Below are positions 39,215 through 50,263 of a DNA stretch of 64,000 bases, one piece after another. Origin of the DNA: Hirsutella rhossiliensis. Taxonomy: Eukaryota; Ascomycota; Sordariomycetes; Hypocreales; Ophiocordycipitaceae. The DNA lies in NCBI RefSeq assembly GCF_020360975.1, contig NW_025408667.1:8804001-8868000 (forward strand), written 5' to 3'. A model generated the notes under the pieces. The model saw only the letters and a program-made list of their open reading frames with translations, did no database searches and was not told where the DNA came from. Each line of letters opens with the position of its first letter. Position 1 is the stretch's first letter. The position numbers and the translations under genes are program-made.

Positions 39215-40884
39215 TCTTAGGAAAAAGGTGCTAGGGCTAGGGCTAGGTCTATTATAAGTATTAAAGAGCCTTTAAGCTATATAGGTAATAAGGGTATAGT
39301 TAAGTAAAACTAACTAGAGCTAAAGGACCCTAAGATTAAAAGGGCTATTTTTAGCTCTTTTAATAAGAAAGCTCTTAGCTTAGACTCCCTTAGCTTCCTC
39401 CTTATTTAATATATATATAAAGCTATCCTTATAGTCTTTAATAAGGCTTATAAAGCTTTATTTAACTAAGGATACTACTTTAAAGTATAAAAAGAAGCTA
39501 TAAGAATTAGACTTTTTAAGTAAAATAAGCTAAACTATACTATCCTTAAAGCCTATAAAGTTATATATCTATTTAACTACTTAGGAAAGGTCCTTAAAAA
39601 GCTATATACTACTTAGTTTAACGGGGGTATCTATACCTTAAGGAATATATAGCCTATATAGTAGAGTCTTTAGTAGGATCCTTAGTAGAGTCTCTAGCTA
39701 GCCCTCTTTTTAATTAGATAATCCCTTAGCCCTTATTCGTCTAAGGAAGAAAGAGGGAAAATTTAGTCTATAAAAGAAGTCTCTTTTCCTCCTTAGCTAG
39801 TAAATAGTATTAGTATCTTTTTTTATTTTTATCTCTTTTATCTTCTTTTATATCCTCTTTTATTAATATACCTTTTTAGCTTTCTTTACCTTTACCTTAC
39901 CTTACTTAGTGCTTTTTCTTTTTCGTTATTTCTTTTAAACCCCCCCTTATCTTTTAGTATCTAGCTACTACTATTACTATTAGTATAAGTATATCTATAA
40001 GTATAAACTATAGCTACTATTAAACTAGCTAAGCTATTTAGCTAATATATTTAATCTTTTAAACCTTATATAGCTAAGGGGATAAAAATAGTAGTTAGTA
40101 ATAAATATAGCCTTCTTCTTTTTATACTATATTTAAAAGAAGTAGGAGTCTAATAAGAAGGCTATTACTAGTACCCTCTTATTAAATATAAAGGGCGCCT
40201 TCGATCTTATATTAAAGGAATAGCTTATAAGGGTCTTAAGGGACTTAACCCTTTCTAAGGCCCTTATAAGCTAAATAGACTACTTTCTTATTAAAAGGAA
40301 GATCTAGCTAGCCTTTAAAGGGTAAGTCTAGCTCTTTATAGACCTAGTAATAAGGGTGCCTTAAGGGTCCCTTATTAGCCTTATTTTATTCCTCTTATAT
40401 ATAAGGGGGATAGTAGCTATTTTATATTAATAACTTTAGTATCTTTATAGCTTTAACCTTAGCTAAAAAGAACGCTTAGTAGCTAGAAGTAATAGCTATT
40501 AACTTATTTAAATAAGCTAAGGACTAAGGGGTTTACTTTAACCCTTTAAAGATAAAACTTATTTACTTTAATAAGTAAAGGCAGCTTATTTTAAAGGGTA
40601 TAATAGTAAGAGGCTTATTTTTTAAGGTAAAGCTTTTAGTATAATAGCTAAGGGTCTTATTTAATTCTAGGCTCCTATTTAAATAATATATTTAAAAAGA
40701 AAGTAGTATTATAAAGTAAGTAAAAGTATAAGCTTAGGTATAGTCTATTAAAAGAAGGTTAATAATTTATAAAGGGGAAAAGAAAGAGAAGTATAAGTAT
40801 AGCTTATATAAGCGTAGAGGCCGCTTATATATAGACTTAGTCTAGACCTTAGTTTAAGCCTATATAGGGTAAAAGCCCTTATAT
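39215..40884 (+). mobile_element. LINE-1b, RT fragment, inverted relative to LINE-1a
   Basis: The plus strand carries the RT region of the same LINE: a GYYFKV..KEA segment near 39,475, then LGKVLKKL near 39,590, then after an LTR-like insertion GAFDLILKE near 40,200 and RVPQGSLISLILFLLYIRGI near 40,345-40,405. It is truncated at both ends; the last 178 bp (40,706-40,884) are repeated at the start of LINE-1c (44,379-44,555). Confidence 0.72.
39617..40023. mobile_element. Solo-LTR-like insertion in LINE-1b
   Basis: About 407 bp interrupt LINE sequence that is continuous in LINE-1a. The insert begins TTTAACGGGGGTATC and contains a repeated TCTTTAGTAGGATCC-like segment, a TATAAAAG box near 39,768 and a T-rich stretch, as in LTR promoters. 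The flanking duplication is imperfect (CTTAG against ACTAG), so the ends are less certain. Confidence 0.5.
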
Positions 40885-43722
40885 TATGCCCTTACCTAGC
40901 TTTTAAAGAGGTATAACTTTAAATAATACTTAATACCGCGCTTAGGAGGATAGAACCTTTACGCGAACTATATATACTTATCGCGGAAAAAACGTTAGTA
41001 AATAATATATAATACCCTCTTAAGTATAAAGGAGTATTTTAAAAGTTCTATTTAATAAGGGCCTAATCCTTATATATATTATCTTTATATATATAGCTTA
41101 ATATTAAGCTAGGAAACCCCTTACTTAATTTATAAGGGAATATTCTTTATTATTAAATTCTTCCTTATTATAGCTTTAAATATAAATACTATAGTAAGGG
41201 CTCTTATAGTTAGGCTTATATTTAGCGGTAAGACTACCTATAAGATTACTAGCCTTACTAAAGTCTCTACCTATTAAGTTAACTATATCTTTATTTTAAA
41301 GTTCGTCCCTTTTTCTAAGGAATATATATAAGACTAACTAAGTATAATAGTTTAAGAAAATAAGGCTTTAGTATATAACTACTATATTTAATATTAAGCC
41401 TATAACTTTTATTAAGTTTAGCGGCTTCTTTAATATAGTAATAGCCTTAACCTTAATATAATAGAGCCTACCTAGCCTTAAATAAAGAAACGGACTATAA
41501 GAAAAGTCACGCTATAAAGCTAGTAAGAAGCAATTATAGCTTAGAATTTAGCTTAAAAAGAGCTACTATAAGAGTATATCTAAGGTTAGATTAAGAGAAA
41601 TCTAAGGTATATTTAAGAGATAATCGTACTTAAGGGAGGAAATAAGTATAAGGAAAGTAAGAGTAAGCTATAGCTAAATTTAGTAGTAGCGTTCCTTATA
41701 TTACTTAGCGCTAACTTTAGCGTTAAATATAACTTTCTTAAGCGACCTTTATAAGCTTCTTAAAAAACACTATATTATTAGTAAGGGCCGTACCCTTAGA
41801 GTTAAGCTTTAATACTTATAGCTAAGGAGTAAAGGTATATAAAATAGCGTATAGCTAGCTTTAATAAGCTTATAGTATCCCGCCCCTCTTATATTAATAT
41901 ATAGTAGTAGCTCTTAGTACTATAATATAATAGATAGTACTTTAGTATATAAGACTCCGCTCCTTTTTATATAGGGCTATATAGGCACTCCCTTTTACTA
42001 TAGTTATATTAGCGGCCTTCTTATATCTTAGCGGCCCTTTTAATCGCTATAAGTATATATCCTATTTATATAGTAGCTACTACTATATATAATAGAACGC
42101 TAGTAAAGCTTATAATAGTATTACTAAGATTAATTAAGATTATACTAGTAACCTATCTAAAGGTATTTAGAACTTTAGCGTTAAATAAGACGGAAAAACT
42201 AAAGTACTTAAAGGAAAACCCTCCCCTCTTTTATAGCTAGTCCGCCCTTATACTAAGTCGCGGTTATAATATATAAGAATCTTACGCTAGCTATATTAAG
42301 TATTATTATAGTTAGTCGGAATTATATTAGTATTACTATAAAGTAACCTTTAAAAGTAACTCCTTTATATATATAGGGTATATAGTATTAATCGGTAGTA
42401 CGAGCGTTTTTAGTTAATAGTTAATTATATAATTATCTTAAACCTTATCTTATAATAATATCTTTCTAGGCTCTACCTTTTTTTCCGCTATAAGGCTTAG
42501 TAAGCTATTTTTTTATTAATAGCGGCCTTTAGCCGGGCTAGTAGTTAGGTTATCGTACTAGCTTCGCGCTATACTTATTAAGTTACTAGTATCGGCCTTA
42601 GGTTTTTATTTTCCTAGTTAAGGGGTCTAGACTAGGGTTAAGGGGAGGTACTAATAAATTTATCGCTAGGTTTAAGTAAGTAAGGTCTAGGCCGGCCTAC
42701 TTATAGCGGGGCTAGACTACTAGTATATTTATAAGCGCTTTTAAAAGCGCTAATTAGCTAATTAATAAGTAGGTTAGTATAGTCTATTAGTCTAACTAAA
42801 AATTAATTATGCCTTTAGCTAGATTTAAACCGACTCTAGTATTATAGCTAGTAGGCCTCCTAGGTATATAACTACTATACTACGAGGGTATATTACTAGG
42901 ATTACTTATTACTAAAGTCGCTATTATTAAACCTAACCTCCTTTCTATCTTAGTATATATACCCCTTTACTACTTAGAGTATATTTACCCGCGCCTCCTA
43001 GCGCGGGCACTTTAAAAACTAATAGGATTTACTACTATAGTATATATAGCGACCTTCTTATTACTACCTCGTTTTCTCCTTTATCCTTAAGGCGGACATA
43101 GAAATATCTATAGTATTACTAGCGTTATCTTCTTCTTATACTATAAAAGAAGATAAAAAAAGAACTTATTACTACTAAGTTAGCAAAGAAGGTAGATAAG
43201 ATTAGTATATATATTTAATAGTATAGACCTTTTACTTAAACGGGTATATTAATTTATATTTAAGCTTATAATAAGGTAATTATACTTTACTATATTAAGC
43301 TAGCTATATATATTTACTTAATAAAATACCTCTTTAAACTATATAAGGTAGGCCGGAATAGCTTTACTTTACTTTTAATAGAGCGTTATAAGCTCTTAGC
43401 CTATTAACTTAGCTATATTAGGTTCGCCGTAGTTAGTATAAAGCTTTATAAGGAGGTCGGCTAGTTTATTTATATTAATATATATAAATAGTAAGAGATA
43501 TCTTTATAAGTATAGGGATAGGCCTATATAAAGATAGTTAGATTAAGTATAAATATCCTTTATTATAGCGCTATTAATATAGAGCTTTACTTTTATATAA
43601 AGTAGCTATAGCTCGAGCTCTATAAAGGAGCTATTAAAATTACTAAGGTATAGTAGTACTGCTCTTAGTTATATAGAGCCTTATTATTATAAGAGGCTAT
43701 TAATTACCTAAGCGAACTAAGT
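40885..43722. other. RIP-mutated tract, unclassified element (repeat X)
   Basis: No gene is recognisable. Several plus-strand stretches keep short open runs. 42,134-42,235 is the inverted counterpart of 21,351-21,450. The tract lies between the two LINE pieces that share a 178-bp overlap, so it was probably brought in as one or more insertions. The solo Copia LTR sits at its right end. Confidence 0.45.
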
Positions 43723-43727
43723 ATTAT

Positions 43728-44204
43728 TATCGCGAAGCGTAGCTTAATTTCGTAGTTCTTAGAGATATCCTTTAGTATAAGGGACCTAAGAAGCTAAAAA
43801 ACAGGTTTTAAAGAAGGAGCTAAAAAGAGGTATAAAGAGGAGGGTAGGGGTAAGAAGGGAAGTAAAAGTAAGGATAGCTTCTTATAGAGGTAGTAAGAGA
43901 TAAGACGGATATACTAGTAACGGCTAGAAAAAAGGGGAAAAACTAGTAAAAAGCTTAGTAGTTAAAAGGACATTAGTAGCTTCTTTAAGTAGGATCTTCT
44001 TAATTAATTAAGATACTAAATAGGTATAAAAAAGGGCGATAGATAGAGGAAAGAAGGAGAATTAAGGTAATATAAAAATTACTCCCTTATTATAATTACT
44101 ACCCTTATAAGAATTAAATATCTCTTCCCTACCTATCCGACCCCTTACTTTTAATTTTACCTTTATATATTTTATATATACTTCTTATATCTCTCTTTAT
44201 AAGA
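43728..44204 (+). mobile_element. Solo Copia LTR
   Basis: A 477-bp LTR of the Copia A-D family with no internal region. It starts TATCGCGAAG and ends CTTTATAAGA. The 5-bp duplication ATTAT is intact at 43,723-43,727 and 44,205-44,209, so it arose by LTR-LTR recombination of a full insertion. Confidence 0.88.
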
Positions 44205-44378
44205 ATTATATTTACTTTAATTTTATAACTATAAGAGTATAAATATTTTTATATATATATATACTTACGCGGGCGGTTTAGCTTAACTAGGTAATTAAAC
44301 TTTAGCTTTAAAAGTAGCTAAAAATAGCTATTCTATATATAAGGATATAAAGAAGGTAAAATAAAAGGTAGATTATAC

Positions 44379-46346
44379 TATTATAAAGTAAGTAAAGGTA
44401 TAGGCTTAGGTATAGTCTATTAAAAGAAGGTTAATAATCTATAAAAGGGAAAAGGAAAAGAAGTATAAGTATAGCTTATATAAGCTTAAAGGCTACTTAT
44501 ATATAAACTTAGCTTAGACCTTAGTCTAGGCCTATATAAGGTAAAAGCTTTTATAGGTAGCCTTTATATAAGCTGCTTTTAAAGGACTATCCTACTTAAC
44601 CTTTATATAAAAAGGCTTATTATTTAGAGCCTTTAAATAGCTTTACTAAGCCTATATAACTTCTATAGTAAACTATAGGGCCTAGCCTTTATATATAGGG
44701 CCTAAGACCCTTAAGAGCCTTATAAAGTCTTTTTAAAAGCTTTAAAACTAAGCTCTTTTAAAGGTCTTAAGGGCCTTTAAAGGATCTCTTATTAAGGCTT
44801 TAAAAGCTAAAGCGGCCCTACCGCTACTAAAGGTATAATTTAAAAGGGTATACCTCTCCTACGCCGTCTAGACCCTATACTTCTTACCTAGTTACCTTAT
44901 AAAGTAAGCTTATAACCTAGCTATATAAGATAACCTTACTAACTTAGGCTCTTACTTAAGGGCCTTAAGCTATATTAAGCTATATATATAGCTCTTCTAC
45001 CTCCTTAAAAGCTTATTAGCTCTTATAGGACCTAACTATAACTTAGAAAGAAGGAAAGCTAGCTAGGAGCTCTTATAGGCTTTAGAGCTTAAGGCCTTTA
45101 TTATAATAATAAAGGCCCCTAAGCCCTTAGCTAAGAAGTAGTACTAATACCTCTTAGCTAGCTTAGCTAGCCTAAAAGACTTTAGGTTACGGCCCTTAGC
45201 CTTTTATACTAATAGCTTTAAGGGGTGCTTTAAGGGGTCCCTTATAAAGACTAACGCTTACTCCTTCTATAAAATAAGCCTAGAAAATAGGCCTATTAAG
45301 GCGTACTATAAGAACCTAGAGCCCTTAATTAAAGTAGCTAATATAGAGCTATTTACGATACTAAGGGTCTTAAAAGACCTAGCTAAGAGGCCTCGGCTAT
45401 TAAGGCTTAGCCCTCTTAACCCCCTTATAAATACCTATATCTTTATAGATAGCTAAGCCGCTATAAGAAAGGTTATAGGTTTCTTAGACCTAGCTATATA
45501 TATTAAAAGGCTCCTATCTAGCTTAAAAGCCTTTTATAATATATAGCTATATTAGTATCCTAGCTACCTAAGGATTTTTTATAATAAGCTAGCTAACTAG
45601 CTAGCTAAAAGAGGCTTAATAGCCCTTACCTAAGAGACCTCCTTGGCTTTTATTAGCTACTTATAAAGAAAGGTCTAGTAAGCTACTAAGGACTATTAAA
45701 AGGGACTCTAGGCTACTAAGGCGGTTAAAGGCCTTAGGGCTAAGGGCCTAAGTAAGTACTATATATCTATTTAAAAGACCCCTTACCTAGCCCTTAGCTA
45801 GGAAAAGGACCTTATAAAGAGGCCTAGGCTAACCCTCTTAGCTTTTTACTAGTTCCTTTTTAAGGCTAGCTTTTTATTTTCCTTATTAAAAAGGACTAAT
45901 AAGGTAGACCGAGACGACTACCGCTATAGCTAAGGAAGGCATATAGCTAGGCACCTTATCCTAAAGTACCTAAACTATAGGAGGGAAAAAGAGGTCCTTT
46001 ACTAGACCTCTAAGAGATAAAAGGGGGCCCTTAGCCTACCTATTCTCTATAGCTCTAAGGAATAAAGGGAAGCCCTTTTAACCTTCTTAGCTAAAATAGA
46101 GATAGGGATAGTTAAGTAGCTCGAAAAGGAGTAACCTAGGGGCCCTAGGGCCCTTAGGGGGGAAAATCACCGTGCGGGAGGAACTAGACTAACCTTTCCT
46201 TTATTATTACCTTTATAGCTACCCTTTCCCTAATTAGTTATAAGTCCCTAGGCTCTATAGCTAGCTAGGACTACTAATAGGGGCCTAGGCCCCTGCTAGC
46301 CTCGCCATGGCCCTAGAGGCTGCATGCGAGTAATGATATAAAAAAA
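44379..46346 (+). mobile_element. LINE-1c, 3' half ending at the gene island
   Basis: The RT C-terminal part is followed by RNase H at about 45,320-45,640: ELFTILRVLKDLAKRP, then TYIFIDS, then KLAN.LAKRGLIAL, matching the Tad1-like RNase H order. The 3' untranslated part runs from about 46,130 to 46,340 and still has CpA/TpG. The element ends in GATATAAAAAAA at 46,335-46,346, and normal-composition DNA starts at once. The last 200 bp are nearly the same as the inverted copy at 60,115-60,340. The 5' part is missing. Confidence 0.82.
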
Positions 46347-47049
46347 CATCACAGCCGTAGGGGCGCTGCCGGAGTCAGCTTTCCTCTCCAGAGCCGGAAA
46401 GTCAGCCACAGAAGCAAAGCTGCAGCGCGGCGAGCGACCGGACATGCTCACCCCGGGCAGACGAACTTCTCTGCCAAAGCCAGCACGGGCAGACCCCTGA
46501 TAAAAGTGCGGCATCACCTAGGCACCCGGCATCCAGATAAACGGTATAGTGGGGAGACAGTCTAGGAGTGAGTGAAGCCTCGAGCCTAACCAAGCAGAAG
46601 TGGCGTGGCCTTGTCGATGCGCAGGTGCCTCCGCAAGATGCCAAACTGAAATCTGCTGCGCGAGTATACAGAGGGAATGCCGTAACCCTCAGGCAAATTT
46701 TTATAAAGCTTGGGATAACTTTGGAGTCTTTGAGTCGATAAAATTTAGGCTCAAGGTCCTTGGCTTCTTTTCACCGTCGATGACTCGGGCATGTGCGAAT
46801 GTCCGTATATTTATTACTTCAAGAGGTGCCCTTTGACTATGGGGGCTCAGTGATGCCGGGTGTTTATCGCCATAAGAGTCACGCACAAACGGCAGATTGC
46901 TCATTATTATGGTGGGCGCCAGCGGTAGCCACTGCTGGACTGGAACATGCAAAGACGATCTTCGAATTTATCAATACACGTATGGGGGACATGGTTGTGA
47001 TAGATGATGATCAACTCTCAACTTAACATCAACACGAGGGTATAGTCCC
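46347..47049. other. Gene-free spacer at the left island edge
   Basis: Composition is ordinary, with CpA and TpG frequent, so RIP has not spread here from LINE-1c. Several overlapping short open frames on both strands show no coherent protein and I take none as a gene. The part next to 47,050 serves as 3' flank of the EVE gene. Confidence 0.6.
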
Positions 47050-48339
47050 TCACTTCCCCGGTTCTCGCCCTTCATCGTGCTCCAAGCCCGCCTCGGCAGC
47101 CTTGTCGTCGGCAAGGCGGCATAGCACCGCCCACTCGCCCGAGGAGACGCGGCTCACGCTCAACCGCAACTGCTTGAGCATCTGCATGCCCTCGAGCGCG
47201 CCGCCGGACTTCCCCAGCTCGCGCAGCTCGCGCAGAGAGATGGGCACGGCGAACTTGCGGCGGAACTTGACGTGCACCAGGCTCCACCGGGGGTTCTCCT
47301 TGGTCGACGACGGGTCGTAGTAGGGCGCGCCCGGGATGAGGGCGCTTTCTGTCAGATTTGAGACCTTCAACTTGCATTCCTCTCAAACGGGGGGCTCCGA
47401 GGACGGGGGTGAGTGAGGAGACCTTGGACGTACGGTCTGGGGAGAACTCCTTGACAATTTCCATGACGCCGGCGATGCCGGGATCCTTGCAGTTGGAGTG
47501 GTAGAAAAAGGCCTTGTCGCCGACGTTCATGGTGCGCATGTGGTTTCGGGCTGTGGCGAGGAGCAGCGACACGTGTTAGCTCCCTAACCTGAACTGGGTG
47601 GTTCTCATCTCACACGCACCTGCATATGCTCTAATACCTAGTCATGAATTGCACAGAAGCAGCTCGTCAGCAAGATGCACATGGAAGACGGAAGTGTCCT
47701 CGCATGTAGGAGCAAGAAAAGGGAAAAGACGAGTGAACAAGTGAGCAAAGACAGAAGCCCAACGGTAGGAAGACGGAGAAGCTGCAGCTTACCGTCCCAG
47801 CCCTCGGGCTTCGTCTTGGCGCGCAGGTCGTCGATGGAGAAGCTGACGTCGACGCCGTTTTCGAGGCGCGTCTCGGGTTCCGCCTTCATGAGCCAGTACC
47901 ACTCGCCATCGTGCCGCGGCGCCTCGGGGTTGACGGCCGAGATGTCGTCGCCGTCGTCGGAACGGCGCGCTTCTGCCGGCTTGGGGTCGTCGCTCGACCG
48001 CTCCGGCTTTGTCCTGGATTGACTGGTGCTGTTGCTTCTACTCGTCGTGGCCGGCGTGGCCTTGTTCTTCTTCGCAGCCGGCGCATCATGATCCCGCTTG
48101 GGCCTTACGCCTCGCCCGCGCGCATTGCCTTGGCTGGCCCTCCTAGCCTCGCGTTTCCCCGTCTTGGCTTCTGCAGGCTTCCTCGTGTCCTGCCGAGGCG
48201 GCGCATCCACCGACTGTTCCGGGGCGGCGGCGGCAGCAGCAGCAGCAGCCTGTCGAGAGGATCGTCGCTTGGGCGCTGGCTCGTCGAATCCAGCATCGGC
48301 CGCAGGAGCCGTAGCACCGCGCTTGCGTGCGCCCGCCAT
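47050..48339 (-). CDS. EVE-domain protein, THYN1-like
   Basis: Predicted 326-residue protein from four exons: 48,339-47,793, 47,637-47,620, 47,550-47,434 and 47,348-47,050. The ATG at 48,339 opens MAGARKRG; an in-frame ATG at 48,465 would add 42 residues but is less likely. Residues 1-145 are disordered, basic and Ala-rich with nuclear-localisation-like clusters (PAPKRRSSR, RGVRPKRD). Residues 146-320 form the EVE domain: EWYWLMKAEPE, FSIDDL, then RNHM, VGDKAFFYHSNCKDPGIAG, YYDPSSTKENPRW, and a helix with LRLSV. EVE domains are related to PUA/YTH folds and are thought to bind modified nucleic-acid bases, so a nuclear nucleic-acid role is likely but not shown. All introns are GT-AG. Exon 2 is only 18 nt and is needed to join WDG to ARN in frame. 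Confidence 0.9.
47620..47637 (-). other. 18-nt microexon of the EVE gene
   Basis: The exon reads GTATTAGAGCATATGCAG between ACTAG and GTGCGT splice sites. With the neighbouring phase-1 exons it encodes G-I-R-A-Y-A-A, matching the conserved WDG-x-RN-Y-x-ARN segment of THYN1-like proteins. Without it the two larger exons join in frame but lose six residues of the domain. Confidence 0.82.
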
Positions 48340-50263
48340 TGCCCTCTGCTCGGTCTGTATCCGATGGAGAAGTCTGACGGTGAGCGATGAGTCGGATTGG
48401 ACGTTGCCCGGGTGAGAGACGGGCCTTGACGCTAAGTTACTGCACAGCGACCCACTGTAGAGCACTCGGTAATTACATACATAATAATTACAGCTGGTTC
48501 CTTTACGGCCCGTCGCGTCTCGGCGCGTGTCTGGTCCACTGAGCCGGCAATTGCCGTCTAAGCCGCGACCTGTATTACACGGCTCCTCGACTACATCGAG
48601 GCAGGCACTGTAGGCTGTTTTGCGCCCCGACGTGTGATATTCTCTTCAACTTATAAGAATACCGTCGGCTAATACCTGGAGGCTCAAGTCCGAGAACAGT
48701 TCCATGGTTCCCGCCATGAACTCAGCCTCTGGCTTGCCATCCTCGCATCCAACCTTGGCCCGCACGTCGGTCCTGGAGCCTGAGGCGGTTCATCATCATC
48801 ATAGCCCTCCTCCGTGTATGCGAGTGGCCATGATTGGATACTTTAGTCATGGATCGAACCAATCGACAGCATATCTGGACACAAACTGGGCGCTGCGCCG
48901 ACAACTTTTCCCCCAGCGAGTGCCTTGGATTGAATCGTCTACCGACGAGACCGAGGCCAAGAGCGCTCGCTCAACAAGCAACAGCTGCTGGCGGCCATCT
49001 TCCTCCACCCCGCAACCATAGGCATTCGCCTTGAATCTGTCTCCGCCGTCTATGCTTTACTACTCCGACAGGCACCACCCCGAGCTTGGCCACCTTGGCC
49101 ACCGCTCCGGCCAACCCAAGGCCTACTACAGGCCGGCATGATGCTAGACACTGGCCAGTCTCCTTCCATCCGCCTTGGCGACAGAGTGCTTGGTTGCCAA
49201 AGATGGCTCTGGCGGCCCTTTGTAACCTACACCAGCTTGTACTGCAAGCTGTAAGTAGATGCCATGCACCGAGGTTCCCTCTCTTGTCACTCCGCTCCCC
49301 CCCATTTACCTGAATAGCGTAGAGGGCACCCGACGGCCGCTATCATCGCACGGGCGTTGCTCCCAGACGTGCAGCGACGCGCTTTACCCCGAGTCTGCCT
49401 GCCATGCCAGTCCTCCTACCGGACCGTGAGGGAAGATGGCGGCCACATATCTCATTCAGCAGTCACATCCATGCTCATCGCGCATCTGTGACATCTCTAC
49501 AACCGACACCGGCTTGCTCGAGAGCCTGTACCAGGGAAAGACCGACGCATGAGCCCCCGGGACGCTCGTCTCTGCGCAGACATCCGAATTCCCGGCTTTG
49601 TCCGGGCAATGGCATATATCACCGATTCGCTACGTAGCTCCTGCGGTCCACTCCTAGGCGGCATCACTGCGAGGAGAGCAAGCCAAACGGATATGCAATG
49701 ATGCCATCGCTTAATGACAGCATCACAACCCCCTGAGCGATGAGGATACTTTGTACCCGAGACCATGAGATGGTCGAACAGCATCCAGATGAGGGGGAAT
49801 GGGGCAACGACTGAACCCATTCGGGGGCGGGGCGCTCAAATCTCTTCTCCGACCACTTCGACCATGGACGAACTAAGCTGGGGTACAAGGGATGACGCCG
49901 AGGCAGTTCGCTTCATGGGACGGTTGACGACGAAGGGCGCTAATTGGTCGAGACCGGGGGGGCTCTCGTGGCTGCCGCTCTTCGGAGCTTGTCCCATAGG
50001 GTCGGCCCTCCCCCTCCCCCTCCTCCTCCTCCTTCTCGTTTTCTTCCTTTCATCTTCCCTCTCTACTCTCTGTAAGAAAGACCGCAGATCATTCGACCAG
50101 CCACAAGCCACTAGACTTGGGCCCTCCCTGATCTTCAACAACCATCAGACAGATTGAAGCTTGCCACATCGTCATCTGACATTCTTTCTGGCTGATCAGA
50201 TCGTTCGTAAGCAGGCTGCGACAAATATATGCATTGAAATGACACTGAACTTTGCCAGACACC
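48340..50263. other. Divergent intergenic region with no assigned gene
   Basis: It holds the upstream regions of the EVE gene (minus) and of the 50,264 gene (plus). An open run at about 48,932-49,249 on the plus strand (with RLGDRVLGCQRWLWRPFVTY) stops at a good donor, GTAAGT, and further open runs follow to about 49,690. They could be pieces of a degraded or unrecognised gene, but no consistent model or family could be made. The His-rich stretch near 48,800 is not informative. Confidence 0.45.
50000..50073 (+). promoter_or_regulatory. Pyrimidine-rich tract upstream of the 50,264 gene
   Basis: A long C/T run (CCTCCCCCTCCCCCTCCTCC and onward) lies about 200 bp before the ATG. CT-rich tracts of this kind are common just before transcription starts in filamentous ascomycetes. 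The role here is inferred from position only. Confidence 0.4.

Noticed and set aside
46296..47026. Overlapping short open frames on both strands near the left island edge
   Set aside because: They overlap each other in all frames, have no start context, splice logic or recognisable protein.
47102..48415. Open frames antisense to the EVE gene
   Set aside because: They are by-products of the GC-rich codons of the EVE exons; the minus-strand gene explains the conservation.
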